A stretch of 64,000 nucleotides of DNA from Atherinomorus stipes (taxonomy: Eukaryota > Chordata > Actinopteri > Atheriniformes > Atherinidae): the NCBI GenBank assembly GCA_023101725.1, contig JALJCO010003521.1, positions 121,175-185,174 of the forward strand, written 5' to 3'. Positions 20,831-32,214 of this stretch are shown here, in pieces. Below the pieces are notes generated by a model. It did not search any database. It was not told the origin of the DNA and saw nothing but the letters and a program-made list of their open reading frames with translations. Position 1 is the first letter of the stretch; every line of letters starts with the position of its first letter. A program made the position numbers and the translations under genes.

Positions 20831-22270
20831 GGTTCTGGGCCCCACCTGTGACAGTCCACTGCCACAATTATGATGCTGGGTAGAAGAATCAAGCGTGGTC
20901 ACAGGCTGCATGTGCTGGGAGTTTATTGTGCTCCACTTCCCATACCCTTCTGTGAGTGTCAGCGCTGACTTATTTACAATATAATACAAGAAGATTGTTA
21001 CAGCTTTGGCATCAGATTCCACCATAATCTGTCCCAGCCACATCCTTTCAGATTCCTCTTTTTCCATCAGAACCACATCTGAGCCACACTAAAGAGTCCT
21101 TCAGTCTCTACTCAGGACGGCCCACTCCCCTTTACACAGCCAGTAGATGTGCACCTTTAATCAGTCCATTAACACTGCCCAGGTGGAAAGGATCAAGGAC
21201 TAATTACAAGTCTGGTAGACAGCTACCCCGGTCAACCTACACTTAATCATAAAACTGAACAGGTATGTATACGCCACACATCAACAGATCTTTGGTAAGT
21301 AGAATTACACAATTAAACACAATCAGAAGCACCAGGTAAGTATTACACATGTAAGGATTATCACACGGGTAAGTATATGCACACAAACCAAATATCTTTA
21401 CTGTTGTTCCCCTTCCGTTATGCTTTGTGTATGTATGTCAGAAATCAGGTGTAAACCATGAGGGTGACTGAATACATTCATCAGGATAACGGCCTGTTGA
21501 AAGTGACGGCCTATTCCGTCACAGTTTTTCTTTCATAAACTAAAGGTGACCAACAATTTTGTCCACGTCTGTAGCAGAAAATCTAACCCAGAGTGAACAG
21601 GAGCGAACAAACATTGGTGGTTTAAAGGTAATGCACACTCAAACTTACTGTTAAACAGCTAACAACCACTGCTGTTCAACTCTGCTACCGGTTGAGGCCT
21701 CTCTTGAAGCAAGCAGGGAGCTAACTATAGATGGGTTTCCCGTTTGCAAACATTGGCAGTTGCGTGCGCAACCTGGGGGCAAAAAGCCTGTTTATACTGC
21801 AGTCTACGGCCAAACATGCACTCATATCATCAATAAAAATGTAAAGTAACCTGACAAAACACACAGAGATCGTTTTGTTTTAAATTATATTATATAAAGA
21901 TGTACTTTGATGCCGAATAAAAAAAAAACCCACAGACGCAGCGTTGCTGTTTTGTATTTCTATTGCCATTATACTAACTTGTCAAGGGGGTCATCAACCT
22001 GAAATGACATTTTTCTTGTTAAAACATGTTTATTATTAGTTTATTATTAGTGTTGGTATTATTAGCATTTGAGATTTGCCTGAAAAACTGAAGTTAAGAA
22101 AGTGGCTTAAAATTTCATTTAGACTCTGTTAAAGGTGCAATGAAATAAAATTTCACTTTTCTGGGGTTTGGGGGTAAAAAAAATTTTTGGGGGAATGAAG
22201 GGGCCATGGGAAAGGTCGAGGGGGGAATAAAGGTCCTGGTTAAGGGCTGGTAAGTTGTTTTCTTTCTTAA
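20831..22270. other. No recognisable gene
   Basis: 20847-21524 starts TGTGACAGTCC and ends CCGTCACA, giving weak solo-LTR appearance without a TSD. 22140-22260 is again G- and A-run rich. No protein motif. Confidence 0.3.
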
Positions 22271-22274
22271 GAAA

Positions 22275-22480
22275 AAGTGGAATCAGAAGAAGGGAATCAT
22301 TCTCATTAGATCTATCATTCTACGTAGTTCTATCATATTATATGGATTCCTAATTTTACATAGATCCATCATTTTATATGAATCCATCAATCTATATAGG
22401 TCCATTATATTAAATAGTTTCATAATTCTACATAAATCCAACATTCTACATAAATCCAACATTCTACATAAAATAAATTC
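22275..22480. repeat. AT-rich degenerate tandem repeat
   Basis: Phrases like ATCATTCTACATAGATCCAT and ATTCTACATAAATCCAAC recur about every 18-20 bp with much drift. Confidence 0.6.
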
Positions 22481-22484
22481 TCCA

Positions 22485-22960
22485 AAAAAAAACCAAAATA
22501 TAAAAAAAACAGCCCCCCCCCCCCCCCCCTCCCCCCTTGTGTATGGAGTTGGGGGAAGGGTAGATTAAGTAAAGTTCGGAAATGAAATGAAAATAAATTA
22601 AAAGAAAAAGAAAAAAAAAACAGCAGCAGCGGGGGGGAGGGGGGAGAAATGCCAATAACTTGGAAATATTTTAAATATTATCTAGATGCTGAATGGTAAA
22701 ATCATGCAGAATGTGGGATGTGGTCAGGAGGAAGGAGAAGCTAGCGAATAGCAGACGGAATATAGACTGAAATTTAAAAAATAGGGAAAAAAAAAGATAA
22801 GAGAGGAAAATGAAATGAGTGAAGTGGGGTGGGGTCAAGGTCCAAAGATAACGATCAAATGAAAGATAGGGCAGGGGGGGTAGGAAAAGAAAAAAAAAAA
22901 ATAAAAATAATATAAATATTGTGAAAATTAAAAAGAAAAAACAAAAATAACTAAATTTAC
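22485..22960. repeat. Homopolymer-rich low-complexity region
   Basis: C runs at about 22515-22536, then A- and G-runs through 22920. The short minus frame rich in Phe and Gly is an artefact. Confidence 0.6.
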
Positions 22961-23610
22961 TTACCGTTCAAACCAAAATGTTCCCCAAAAGTCTGCTGTC
23001 TACAGCAGGTTCAGCTCCAGTGTCGTCTTCACCACCTCCATACAGGAGCAACTTTCACTAGTCTGGATTAAACCAGGCAAAGATGACATCATCACTATGT
23101 TTGGTGAGGAGGTGATTCCAGCTGTTAGGGACTCGCCTGCATTGCTGTCAGTGAGTCTCGCTGCTTGTGTAATGTTCTGCTTTATTGTGGATGAAATCGT
23201 GGTGGACAGTAGACAGACTAGCTAACTGCTAACAAGCTAACGGTATAAACTCAAACGCTATCTGATTTATGACCCCCATACTTCGTATTGAATCTCTGGG
23301 ATGCGTATTTATGCAGTGTGAATGCTTGTAAACGGCTCCACATTCAGTTTTTTTCTTCTTTTTATTTTCTGTGTCTGAACAGAGGACGGCTGTCACACAC
23401 AGCTCGTGTTTACAGCTTAGTGTTGTGATGCAGCTGTTGAACTTCTGTTGGGTCTTTTTTTAATATTTCATATGTGTTGTTGTCCTGAAGCATTTCTTTC
23501 ATCTGTTTGTCGTATTCCATTTTCAGTCACCAGCGTTCAGTCACCAGGCAGCTGTTCTCGACACGTCATGTCGGAATTCCCGGTAAGACACATCACACCA
23601 GGAAGTTGAC
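22961..23610. other. No recognisable gene; left flank of a hammerhead-like motif
   Basis: Ordinary complexity. If the motif at 23611 belongs to a Penelope-like pseudo-LTR, the element's left part should lie here, but no ORF remnant was seen. GGAAGTTGACAACTTCC at 23601-23617 is a perfect 17-bp palindrome overlapping the motif. Confidence 0.35.
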
Positions 23611-23653
23611 AACTTCCGATGAAGGCTGAAGTGACAGCCGAAACTGTCAAGGT
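23611..23653 (+). ncRNA. Hammerhead-ribozyme-like motif, third copy
   Basis: Order: AACTT, CCGATGA, A, GGCTG, loop AAGTGA, CAGCC, GAAA, CTGTC, AAGGT. Stem II is a perfect five-pair helix different in sequence from the copies at 1121 and 1631, while the core and flanks agree. This is what covariation in an RNA element looks like. The core has C instead of U at the second position (CCGATGA), which should impair cleavage. It is likely a solo pseudo-LTR relic. Confidence 0.45.
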
Positions 23654-24209
23654 AAGAATAGCTAAAAACAATTTGTCTTAAAAAAAGAAAAAAGTCAAGA
23701 AGATTATCACACTGAAGAAAAGAAACCCCAAAATTCTTGAACCATGAGCACCAGAAGATGCTGGCATACGCATGGATATATTTTATTTTCTCCTAACATG
23801 AAGAGAATTTAAATGGCAGCAAGTTAAATCCACTGGAGAGACGGGCATTCTTAAGTGATCTGTATTAATGGAAGAAATGACACAGAATAGTTAAAAAACT
23901 TCCAAACAGTTCTTCCGCACCATTTTTAACATTCCCTAAAATGATAATCCAAATCTGCTCTGTACATTTTTAGTTTTTTTTATTTATTTCTTTAGTAAAG
24001 CTTTTATTTGTTTTTAACCACTGCCTGCTGGCGATGGTGTCCCTTTTCTTTCCCCTCCTCTTCCAGTCGCCGGTATCGGTAAAAGATCATCGATTACAAC
24101 TATGCAAAAGTAGGTCCTAAAAAGTGAACCTCTGAAGATTAAAGATGCTTCAAAAACACACAACATAACTTTTAGACCTTAAAAATATGCATTTCTGGCT
24201 TGTTTTGAT
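23654..24209. other. No recognisable gene
   Basis: AT-rich. 23670-23750 (TTGTCTT and A-rich, AAGATTATCACAC) may be the tail of the Penelope-like pseudo-LTR. Confidence 0.3.
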
Positions 24210-25082
24210 GGCACACCAACATTATGTACATTTTCGAGCCATTACTGTCCAGAGGCATCCTGGGGCTCAGAAACAGCAGTATGTAAGTTTTCCATCCAGG
24301 ACGCGACTGTGACGTTGTAGCCAACTATTGGTTGCAGCACCGTGTCACTTACTAGCAAACGGATATGAACCAGGTTTGTACACTGCAGGTGTTTTGAATG
24401 CGCATCATGTCGGATTTGGTAAAGAAATGCAAGGAAACATTACCAGAGGAAAAGAAGAAAAGAGGAAGGGACAGATCAAGAGTCAAGATGAGGCTACGTT
24501 CATGTGGCAACGGACAGAAGAGAAGACAGAAAAGTGGTGTCTCGTCTTCATCTTTTCATCCGTGTTTACATGAGAGACGTCATGAAGAAATCTGTGTGCA
24601 TATGAGGATGCAAGTGTGTGCAATTCGATTGGATATCCACGCCAGGCTGTTAGGTGGTGCTATGATAGAACTCCATCATGTCCCTGCGCATGCGTAAAAT
24701 CTACCTTAGATCAGCTGGGTTTTCGTAGTCCGACATTACTCTTTTTCCTGTTTGTGTGTGATGTCAACGCGCATAAGACGTGGGCCGTGCAGACGAGAAC
24801 ACAACAGCGTCGCGTCTTCAGGAATTCCACTTTGGAATGAGTCATCAGATTTTTGCGTCTTCAACCCAGAACAACACTGTTGTCATGTGAACGAAAGGCA
24901 CTTCCGATTAAATATTTTGTCATTTTTACCTGCATTCGTCCTCGTGTGAACAACCCCTAAGACTATCTTTTACTGGCTGGAGTGAATCACAGTACAGGTT
25001 TGATGCAAGATGGATGCTAGTTTAGCCACCGATAAGGAGCGCGTCTCCGAGAAAACTGCTGATACTGTTGTGTGTCTTTAAA
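24210..25082 (+). repeat. Repeat A, copy 2 (split by a MITE)
   Basis: Outer parts 24210-24491 and 24958-25082 match copy 1 at 6041-6317 and 6903-7024. The small frame SDLVKKCKETLPEEKK parallels copy 1. The interruption lies at the same TAA position as in copy 1 but is a different element. Confidence 0.6.
24492..24957. mobile_element. Harbinger-like MITE inside repeat A
   Basis: The left end GGCTACGTTCATGTGGC and the inverted right end GGGGTTGTTCACACGAGG are a diverged inverted pair. Flanks are TGA (24489-24491) and TAA (24958-24960), consistent with a decayed TWA duplication. 466 bp, non-coding. Confidence 0.5.
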
Positions 25083-27164
25083 CCAGAAAGTGGAATATTT
25101 TTTTAAAGCTTCCCCTTTGTATCTCAGGGGGGATTTTAGGGGAGCACAGAGGAGCCAAGCTCCCCTTAGCTCCCCTGCAGTTCAATAGGTATGATTTTGA
25201 AAATTGTTTTCAGCTATTCTTTGGCTGCTAGAACGCAGTTTCTGTCCTACAGTGAAAAGACAGGCATCTTTATAATCAGCAGTCTCTGCTTTCATATGAC
25301 ACGTTAGTGTGGTTTGCTTATAAAGGTGAAATTACTAGAAGCTTGAAACTGGACATGTCCCATCTTGTATGATTGTATTTTATAACTGCTTGGCTGGTGT
25401 ATATATTGTGTTTTGTTTGGGTGGCAATGATTGGTAGCAGCTTTTAGCTGAGTTCCTCCATTTGAGTTTCTTCATTTTGGTATTCTGCATTTAAGGACTG
25501 GGGTTTGCTGGCGTGTGCATAGTTTGTCTACTGCACACATCTTGCACAGCCCCATCCGACACTCTGCTCTCAGGGATCTAACAATGAAGAGGTTAAGCAT
25601 GCAACTAAATTGGCAGCCTGACAGCCACATGAAGAGCTGCCCCTGAATCATAAACATAAAATAACTCCATGAGAGATTCAAACATTTAGTCAAGGTTCTT
25701 TGAAAACATGATTATTTTTCATTGCAACATATTTTTTTTCTGACTATTGGTGCAAAGAGAATCATGATGGAACAGAAGGAGCTCAGAGAAGCTGCAAAAT
25801 GCATCAAATCTGTAACCAGCTGGGTGAGAATAAGTTGTTTACAAACCAAATTGCATTTTATATTTTCTAAGCGTTTTAGATGGTGGTTTTTGAGTTGATT
25901 TGCCTTCTTTTGCTGGCTGTTTGTCTTTCCTCCTCAGCTCCATCTGGGAACAGGGCACAATTTGCTGCTGCAGTATTGAATTTATCAAGCAACCATCCTG
26001 CTGCACGGAGTTTACAGAGAACATGAGAGTGGAGGAAAGAGCGTCGGAGGGGCTCTGAGGAAGCCTGCAAAGCCAGAAAGGAGCTGCTGGTGCAGTGTTG
26101 TGTTTTTGCAGCCAGATCAGTGTTTTAAATGATGAAATGCGAGAGCTGCAACACTTGGAAAACAGTGGGGCTAAAAATGGGAACAGATTAAGTAGTGCAT
26201 TGGAAATGAAGATAGCAGTTTTTCAGAACCAAGCATGTTCGGTATGGTGCACTGCAGCATGCTTATGGAAATATGTTTGGAGGAAGCTTTTCAAGTGGGC
26301 GCCCTTGAATTGAGTTCTGGAAAATAAATAAAGCAGGAGAGGATGAAAGCAACATCTTGACTGATAAATATTGCTTTTTCTCTGGCTCTTGTAAAGGAGA
26401 CAAGACCTTGTCCTGTTGACCAAAGAGATTTCTCAGAGTTTTAGTGTTTGTTCAGCAACTATGACGGCTGACTTTAAAATGTAAGTTCTGTCAAACTTAC
26501 GGTTTAGCCATGAAATATGAGACTTCTGCAGGAAATCCGTTAAAATTACTCCGGATTTACTGAAATGCAGGAGGGTCTGCATCTCTGCATGTGTTCGCTG
26601 GAGCTGCAGAGCTGTTGTTGGACTCTCTGTGAACTTAAACTCTGAAGAGGGTCCTCCCCGCTGTCATGCAGCTCCTTTTGGAAATGGCGCAGTAAGATCC
26701 CCTGACTCTTCAGCAGAGAATCAAATGACATTGTATTTCTCAGGAGGACTGCCAAGCTGCAGGGATTCCAAGAACAGAAAGCTGCGAAGAAGCTTTGCCA
26801 ATTCTGTAAACTAACGAGGAGAAACGGCAGACACGACTAAAAAGGTTTACTTCTGTTTAAACAAACTCAAGTGTGATTGGTGTGTTGGTCTGCATCATTT
26901 TAAGAACTGTGACGGCTGTCATCCAAACCTCCTCTGAAACATCCAGGACGAGCAGATGGAGACTTTAAACCTGGAATAAACTTCTGCTTTGGTTCCAACT
27001 GAAAACCCAGACTGAGGCCGTATGAAGAGAGTAGTCAGAGGCCTACCTGCAGGAGACGGTCGTATTTATGGGTTTATAGATCTATAACAGCCAGAGCATC
27101 CAGACATGGGCCACTCCAACATGATTTAAGGGTTTTTTTCATGTAAATCAGTCAGTAAAAACTG
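25083..27164. other. No recognisable gene
   Basis: About 2 kb of ordinary complexity. Frames up to 73 aa on both strands have no motif I recognise. CAAGCTCCCCTTAGCTCCCC near 25158 is a short GC-rich local repeat. This could hold single-copy intronic or regulatory sequence, but nothing in it shows that. Confidence 0.35.
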
Positions 27165-27845
27165 AACCTTTAATCCCGGTCTGCATCGAACCTTTAATCC
27201 CGGTCTGCATCAGAACCTTTAACCCCAGACTGCATCAGAAACTTTTCCCCCAAAAAAAAAAAAAAACTTTAAACCAGTAAGCATCAGAAAAATTTTTCCC
27301 CCCAGTCTTCATCAACAAATTTAATCCCAATCAGAATCAAAAACCTTAAACCCCATTCTGAATCAAAACCTTAAACCCCAGACGGAATCAGAACCATTAA
27401 TCCCGGTTAGCATCAGAACCTTTAATCTAATCAACATTCAGAACCTTTAACCCCAGTTTGAATCAAAACTTTTAGTCCCAAACAGCACCAAAACTTTTAA
27501 TGTCAATCAGCATCAGAACCTATAACCGCAAACATCAATACAGTCCCTAGCACCCATCAGCACAACAATCCATACAGCATTGAACGTATCAACCCATTCA
27601 ACCCCGGAACATAGAATCTTATACCCCAAAGACTTAAACCTATTATCCCTGGACCTGGAACCTAAATCCAGTGACATCAAACCTAAATCCAATTACATCA
27701 GAAAATTAATCCCGACTCATCAGGACAACCAATCATCTAACAACATCATAACCCATACTCACAGAACCTTTAATCCCAGTCAGCATCGGAACCTTTAATC
27801 CCAGTCAGCATCAGAACCTTTAATCCCAGTCAGCATCAGAACCCT
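27165..27845 (+). repeat. 25-bp minisatellite, degenerate
   Basis: The unit resembles AGAACCTTTAATCCC plus AGTCAGCATC, 25 bp. It is well preserved at both ends and drifted in the middle, where C and A homopolymers appear (27245-27305). The 72-aa frame within it is an artefact. Confidence 0.8.
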
Positions 27846-29030
27846 GATTTTGATTGAATCAACTCTGCACCTTGTAACACCAGAAATTTGACCCGCTTGA
27901 TTTTGCTGCGTTGTAGTGATAGTGATGTTTCTGTGATGAAAATGGGATAAACGGTGGTGTTATCATGGATCATTGTGGATTTACTGGGCCGATTTTCTGA
28001 ATAATCTCTACATTTAGTTCCCAGATTGTAAACCTCCTGGATGGGACAGAAATGCTGGAAAACCTCCGTAGATCACCTGAAGGGTAAACTATTCATCCCA
28101 ATTTACTCCCCCCCCAAGAGTTACACACTACCCTTCCTGAAAGTATTGACAAAATAAGAGATTGTACTTAGTAGTGATCTAGCAGAGTTTTAAAGGTTAA
28201 TGTCTTGTTTTATTCAGACATACAGTACATGGAATGGACTTTTGTCCCAGTTTGTTTCGGAGTCTTCTGCTCATGTGGAACAACTTTTTCTTCCCTTTTA
28301 CGGTTGCATAAGATGCCTTCAGGTAACATTTTTGATTTAAATTGTTATGTTCATGCTCAGGACCAGGCTATGTGGGGACAGTAGGGGATTATTTTGAACT
28401 CAAACTTTATGAATCCGAACACGCTCACTGAGGAACAAGGAAGCAAAACTTGATTAGGTTGTGGGTCTGAAAAAAATAAATGAAAACAGTGATGTTGACA
28501 TTTGAGCGCCACTGAACCTAATGTGAGAATAAATATATGTTAGGAGGGCCTTTGCGTGTAAGGGTGTGTGTTAGTGCCAGTGTGTGCTTATGATGCTGTT
28601 TCAGTTTAAAACGCTGACTACAGTGAACGGCGTGCTCTCTCTCCGCTTTCACTGTGGTCATTCTGCTTTACAAGCAGCACACATGGCGCTGCAATCCAGC
28701 TTTGCCTTTTCATCGTTTATCTGCGGAAGCCTGATGTGAGCGCGCTCTTTCCCAGTTGTCCCCTGCATTGTATTCATACATCTCCAAGCTGCTGCAGGTA
28801 GCTGCGCTGCTCAGGAAGAGACCAGGTCTCCCACATGGCCACACTGGCTCTTTGTTATGGAACCTTGGTGCATTATTTTATTAAATGAGGCTGTAAGTAG
28901 ACATGAATTTTTCCAATGGCCTCTGATGTGCCTCAACTATTCACATAGATAAAAACACCACTGCATGAATTACATAATATTCTGTATGAGAGAAAATTAT
29001 GTCTAGAGTGACATCTGAATAGAAATAGTT
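27846..29030. other. No recognisable gene
   Basis: Ordinary complexity; a short C9 run near 28112. No motif on either strand. Confidence 0.35.
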
Positions 29031-29032
29031 CT

Positions 29033-29877
29033 TTGTTACTTTTACAGACACACAATATTACCAAAACATTTACGAACATTTGTGAAAGAATGTGTCGCTC
29101 TCAGGAGCTCAGTGAATTCCAGCGTGGAACTGTGATAGGACGCCACCTGTGCAACAAATCCAGTGGTGAAATTTCCTCGCTCGGAAATATTCCACAGTCA
29201 ACTGTCAGCTGGATTATAAGAAAATGGAAGTGTTTGGGAACAACAGCAATTCAGCCACTAAGTGGTCGGCCACATAAACTGACGGAGCGGGTCAGTGATG
29301 CTGAAGTACATACTGTGAAGAGGTGGCCACCTTTCTGCAGAGTCAATCACTACAGACCTCCAAACTTTATGTGGCCTTCAGATCAGCTCAAGAACAGTGC
29401 GCAGAGAGCTTCATGGAATGGGTTTCCACGGTGATCATCTACATCCATCCATACATCACCAAGTGCAATGCAAAGCGTGGATGCAGGGTGGGAAAGCAGC
29501 CGCCACTGGACTCTAGAGCAGTGGAGGCGATTTCTGTAGTGATGAATCATGCTTCTCCATCTGGCAATCTGACGGAGGAGTTTGGTGGAGGGGGATTATG
29601 GTGTGGGGATGTTTTCCAGGAGCTGGGCTCGACCCCTTAGTTCTAGTGAAAGGAACTCTGAATGCTTCATCAGTGTGTGACCTCACACGTGCTTCTGGAA
29701 GAATGGTCAAAAATTCCCATGAACACACTCCTAAACCTTGTGGACAGCCTTCCCAGAAGAGTTGAAGGTGTTCTAGCTGCAAAGGAAGACCAACATCATA
29801 TTGAACCTAAGTGTGATGTCACCTAAGCTCATATGTGAGTCAAGGCAGGTGAGCGAATACTTTTGGCTATATAGTAT
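29033..29877 (+). pseudogene. Tc1-like transposase pseudogene with 3' TIR
   Basis: At 29085-29310 the frame reads MCRSQELSEFQRG, then IPQSTVSWIIRKWK and LSGRPHKLTER. These are the paired helix-turn-helix DNA-binding domain and GRPR-like AT-hook of fish Tc1 transposases. Downstream homology continues in shifting frames (about 29320-29800) with stops. The 3' end GCGAATACTTTTGGCTATAT at about 29852-29871 is a Tc1 terminal repeat. The 5' TIR is missing. Dead copy. Confidence 0.8.
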
Positions 29878-30224
29878 ACATAAACCTGCTGCCTGTCTGT
29901 AAATTATGCCAAGGGGGTGGGGGTATTGATTAACACACCCAATGTATTGGCCGATGCCAAAACTAGCAAAAAGCACAAATATAGACGTAAAAATCCTGGC
30001 CAGCCTTATAGTCTTATTCTACACAACAGGTTAGCAACTATTCTTTGACTGAGGAAGCTTGCAGAGCTGAGAACTTTGGTGTAAAGAGCCAACTTTTCAG
30101 GTGATTCATGCTTTTTATCGCCTCTAGTTTAGATTGTTGGGACAGCTTTTGTTAAAATATAATAAAGCTAAACTGTCCTCAGGATGTACTAATCTTTTAT
30201 CTAATCTTTTATCTCAATCTGGTC

Positions 30225-30833
30225 CCCGGGAGCGGCCTTGCAGCTGCTCCTTAACTCCCAAATGTCCTTGGAGAAACTGGAGAGGTGAGGCTCTGCAACC
30301 CCCCCCCCCCACCCCCCACGAGAACAGTTGCCCCAACTGTCTCTGAAGGCCGTCTCTATCATCTACGGACTGGGCGTGCGCCGCTGTCTCTCGCTTACGC
30401 ACACACATTTTCACGACACTGATGCACACATCCCACTGCACTGCTGGTCCTTCTTCTTACCCGCCCTGCTGGACAGACTAAGCTGACGGGTGCGGCCGCG
30501 CCCTCGCTTGCTGTTCGGGGGGGAAACCCCTCTCTTCCTGCCCACCATGTGTCTATGCTGTGACTGTCGAGTTCGTGCTTCTCTGTACTGGTGTGTGTTT
30601 TTTTTTGTCTCCAAGGTCTCCACCTGTATATGTGGAGAGTTCGGAGACCTCTTTTTTACCACCAACCCATCTTTCCTCATGTTACCGTTTTCTTTCTGCA
30701 AAGGTGCCCTGTGAGGGGCTGCGTGACCACGGTCTGCCTGATCCTGTCTTGTAATGTTCTTGTGTTTGTGTGTCTTGGACGGGTGAATTTCCCCTCGGGG
30801 ATCAATAAAGTATCTTTATCTTTATCTTATTAT
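30225..30833 (+). mobile_element. LINE 3' untranslated end
   Basis: This GC-rich block holds a C-run at 30299-30310. It ends CCCCTCGGGGATCAATAAAG followed by TATCTTTATCTTTATCTT, a canonical fish LINE tail. No RT motif lies within it. Its overlapping frames (up to 150 aa) have no recognised domain. Confidence 0.5.
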
Positions 30834-30839
30834 TTTAAA

Positions 30840-31060
30840 TTGCTCAAACAAGATTGGAAGTTCCTCCAGTTTCTGCATTTCTCCACTGGTTATCCATCCA
30901 TTGTAGCATTAAATACTATAAGATTCTGGTCCTTACTTATAGAGCTTTACATGGTCTTACATATACCATTTAGCAGAAGAAGGAAAAGATCCTGGATTAG
31001 GAGTCTGATCCTTTCAGGCAGAAGGACACGAACTCTGGAATGAGACAGTTTTCATTCTTT
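30840..31060 (+). pseudogene. LINE RT C-terminal fragment
   Basis: Translation includes LHFSTGYPSIVALNTIRFW and ELYMVLHIPF, resembling the L2/CR1-type 'LHWLPV--RI-FKIL...ALHG-AP' block downstream of the RT domain. Short and decayed. Confidence 0.45.
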
Positions 31061-31375
31061 TGAATGCAGTTGAAGGCTGATTGATTCATGCAGGCTTTTA
31101 GTTAAACTAGTTTTTGTGTGCTTATATTGTCTTTTATGTCTTTTCATGCAGTTTTGGTCTTTTTCTACCATGTTGTTTTTGTCCAACATTGCAATATGAA
31201 TAAAGTTTTCTTTACTCCACAAGGCTTGAATTGGATATTTTCTGCTTTTTCCCTTTTTTTCAGATCTGTCTTTGTACCTGACCATGACCAGTTTCAGAGG
31301 GTTGGGGTTTTTGTTTGTTTGTTTTTGGCTTATAAACTGACCTTAGAATTATTTTAGCTTAGAAAATGCTCCTAA

Positions 31376-31914
31376 GAGCGCATTCAGAAAGCATAGTCCG
31401 CGAGTCTCGGTCTGTTTTGGGGTGGGGGTGGTCTTCTGGACCAAGATCGCATTCACGTTACACTATTGCCAAGCGGGCCAAGAATGAGAATCTCAGGTAG
31501 CTCTGCTCTCGGATTCACTGTTGGCAAGGACAAGACGCACGTACAAGAGGGTTCTCACAACTTCTGTTCCCTCCACAAAGCAGCATTTTTGTACGAGGAG
31601 CTGGATGTTTTCATCAGATCAAATATCGATTAAAGCTTTTACTTCCTCGTAACTGCACGTCTGACCACCAGCCATCTTTATAAGTACCGCAGTCCCTCAC
31701 GTGTGTTTGTTGTCGTGGTGTTTACCCAATTTGTAGTCCACTTCCTGTCTTTGGTTCACTTGAATCGGACCAAGACCTGCGTTCACAGGCGGACCGAGTC
31801 CGGTTGTTTGTTCCGGATCAGAGGCCGACTGCGCATTCACAACTCCCTTAACGAAGCGGACTTTCCAAGCAAACGTACTCCAAGTCGAATCAAAAAAGCT
31901 TTGTGAATGCGCCC
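31376..31914. mobile_element. PIF/Harbinger MITE
   Basis: TSD is TAA (31373-31375 and 31915-31917). The left end GAGCGCATTCAGAAAGC matches the inverted right end GGGCGCATTCACAAAGC at 15 of 17 positions. 539 bp, no transposase. Confidence 0.8.
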
Positions 31915-32130
31915 TAATTCACTTGGTGAACGAGTGTTGTGTTGACACAGAAATGAAAACTAAGAAAAGAAGCACTTTTAACCTGAACATTTAAGATGTT
32001 TGTTACCAGAATCCTGGTTTGATGACGCATCTGTTCCCATTTTTATGCGTTGCATCTCCAAAAGACAGCAGATAACAGTTTACAGCTATTACCCGTAAAA
32101 AAAAAAACAACTGTATATGCCAAGCATGTA

Positions 32131-32200
32131 TGCGCTGGCATATATATGCTGGCATATATGCCAGCGTATATATGCCAACGTAAATGTGTCAATATGTGCC
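32131..32200. repeat. Palindromic GCATATATGC cluster
   Basis: CTGGCATATATGCCAG is a perfect 16-bp palindrome, embedded in further ATATGCC/GGCATAT repeats. It could extrude a cruciform. Confidence 0.6.
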
Positions 32201-32214
32201 AAGTTTACAGCTAC

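Larger units (their letters stand above)
18146..21571. mobile_element. Tc1/mariner-type terminal repeats enclosing nested insertions
   Basis: The left end CAGACATGGAAAAAATTGTT (after TA at 18144-18145) and the inverted right end CAGACGTGGACAAAATTGTT (before TA at 21572-21573) match over about 50 bp, continuing as GTTTACGAAAGAATAAC versus GTTTATGAAAGAAAAAC. The left part also has the phrase CATGAAACAGGCCTGGA known from fish Tc1-type elements. If one element, it has absorbed a Harbinger MITE, a LINE relic and homopolymer-rich sequence. Two separate truncated copies would look the same. Confidence 0.45.

Noticed and set aside
20847..21524. Possible solo LTR (TGTGAC...GTCACA)
   Set aside because: Only six bases of inverted end, no target duplication, and the right end overlaps a Tc1-type terminal repeat.
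25083..27164. Host exons in the longest repeat-free stretches (also 42436-44480 and 51041-52755)
   Set aside because: No conserved domain, convincing splice-site pairs or codon bias could be seen by eye.
30411..31043. Overlapping 64-150 aa frames as a host gene
   Set aside because: They cross a LINE 3' tail and unrelated RT debris; no domain or splice structure is apparent.
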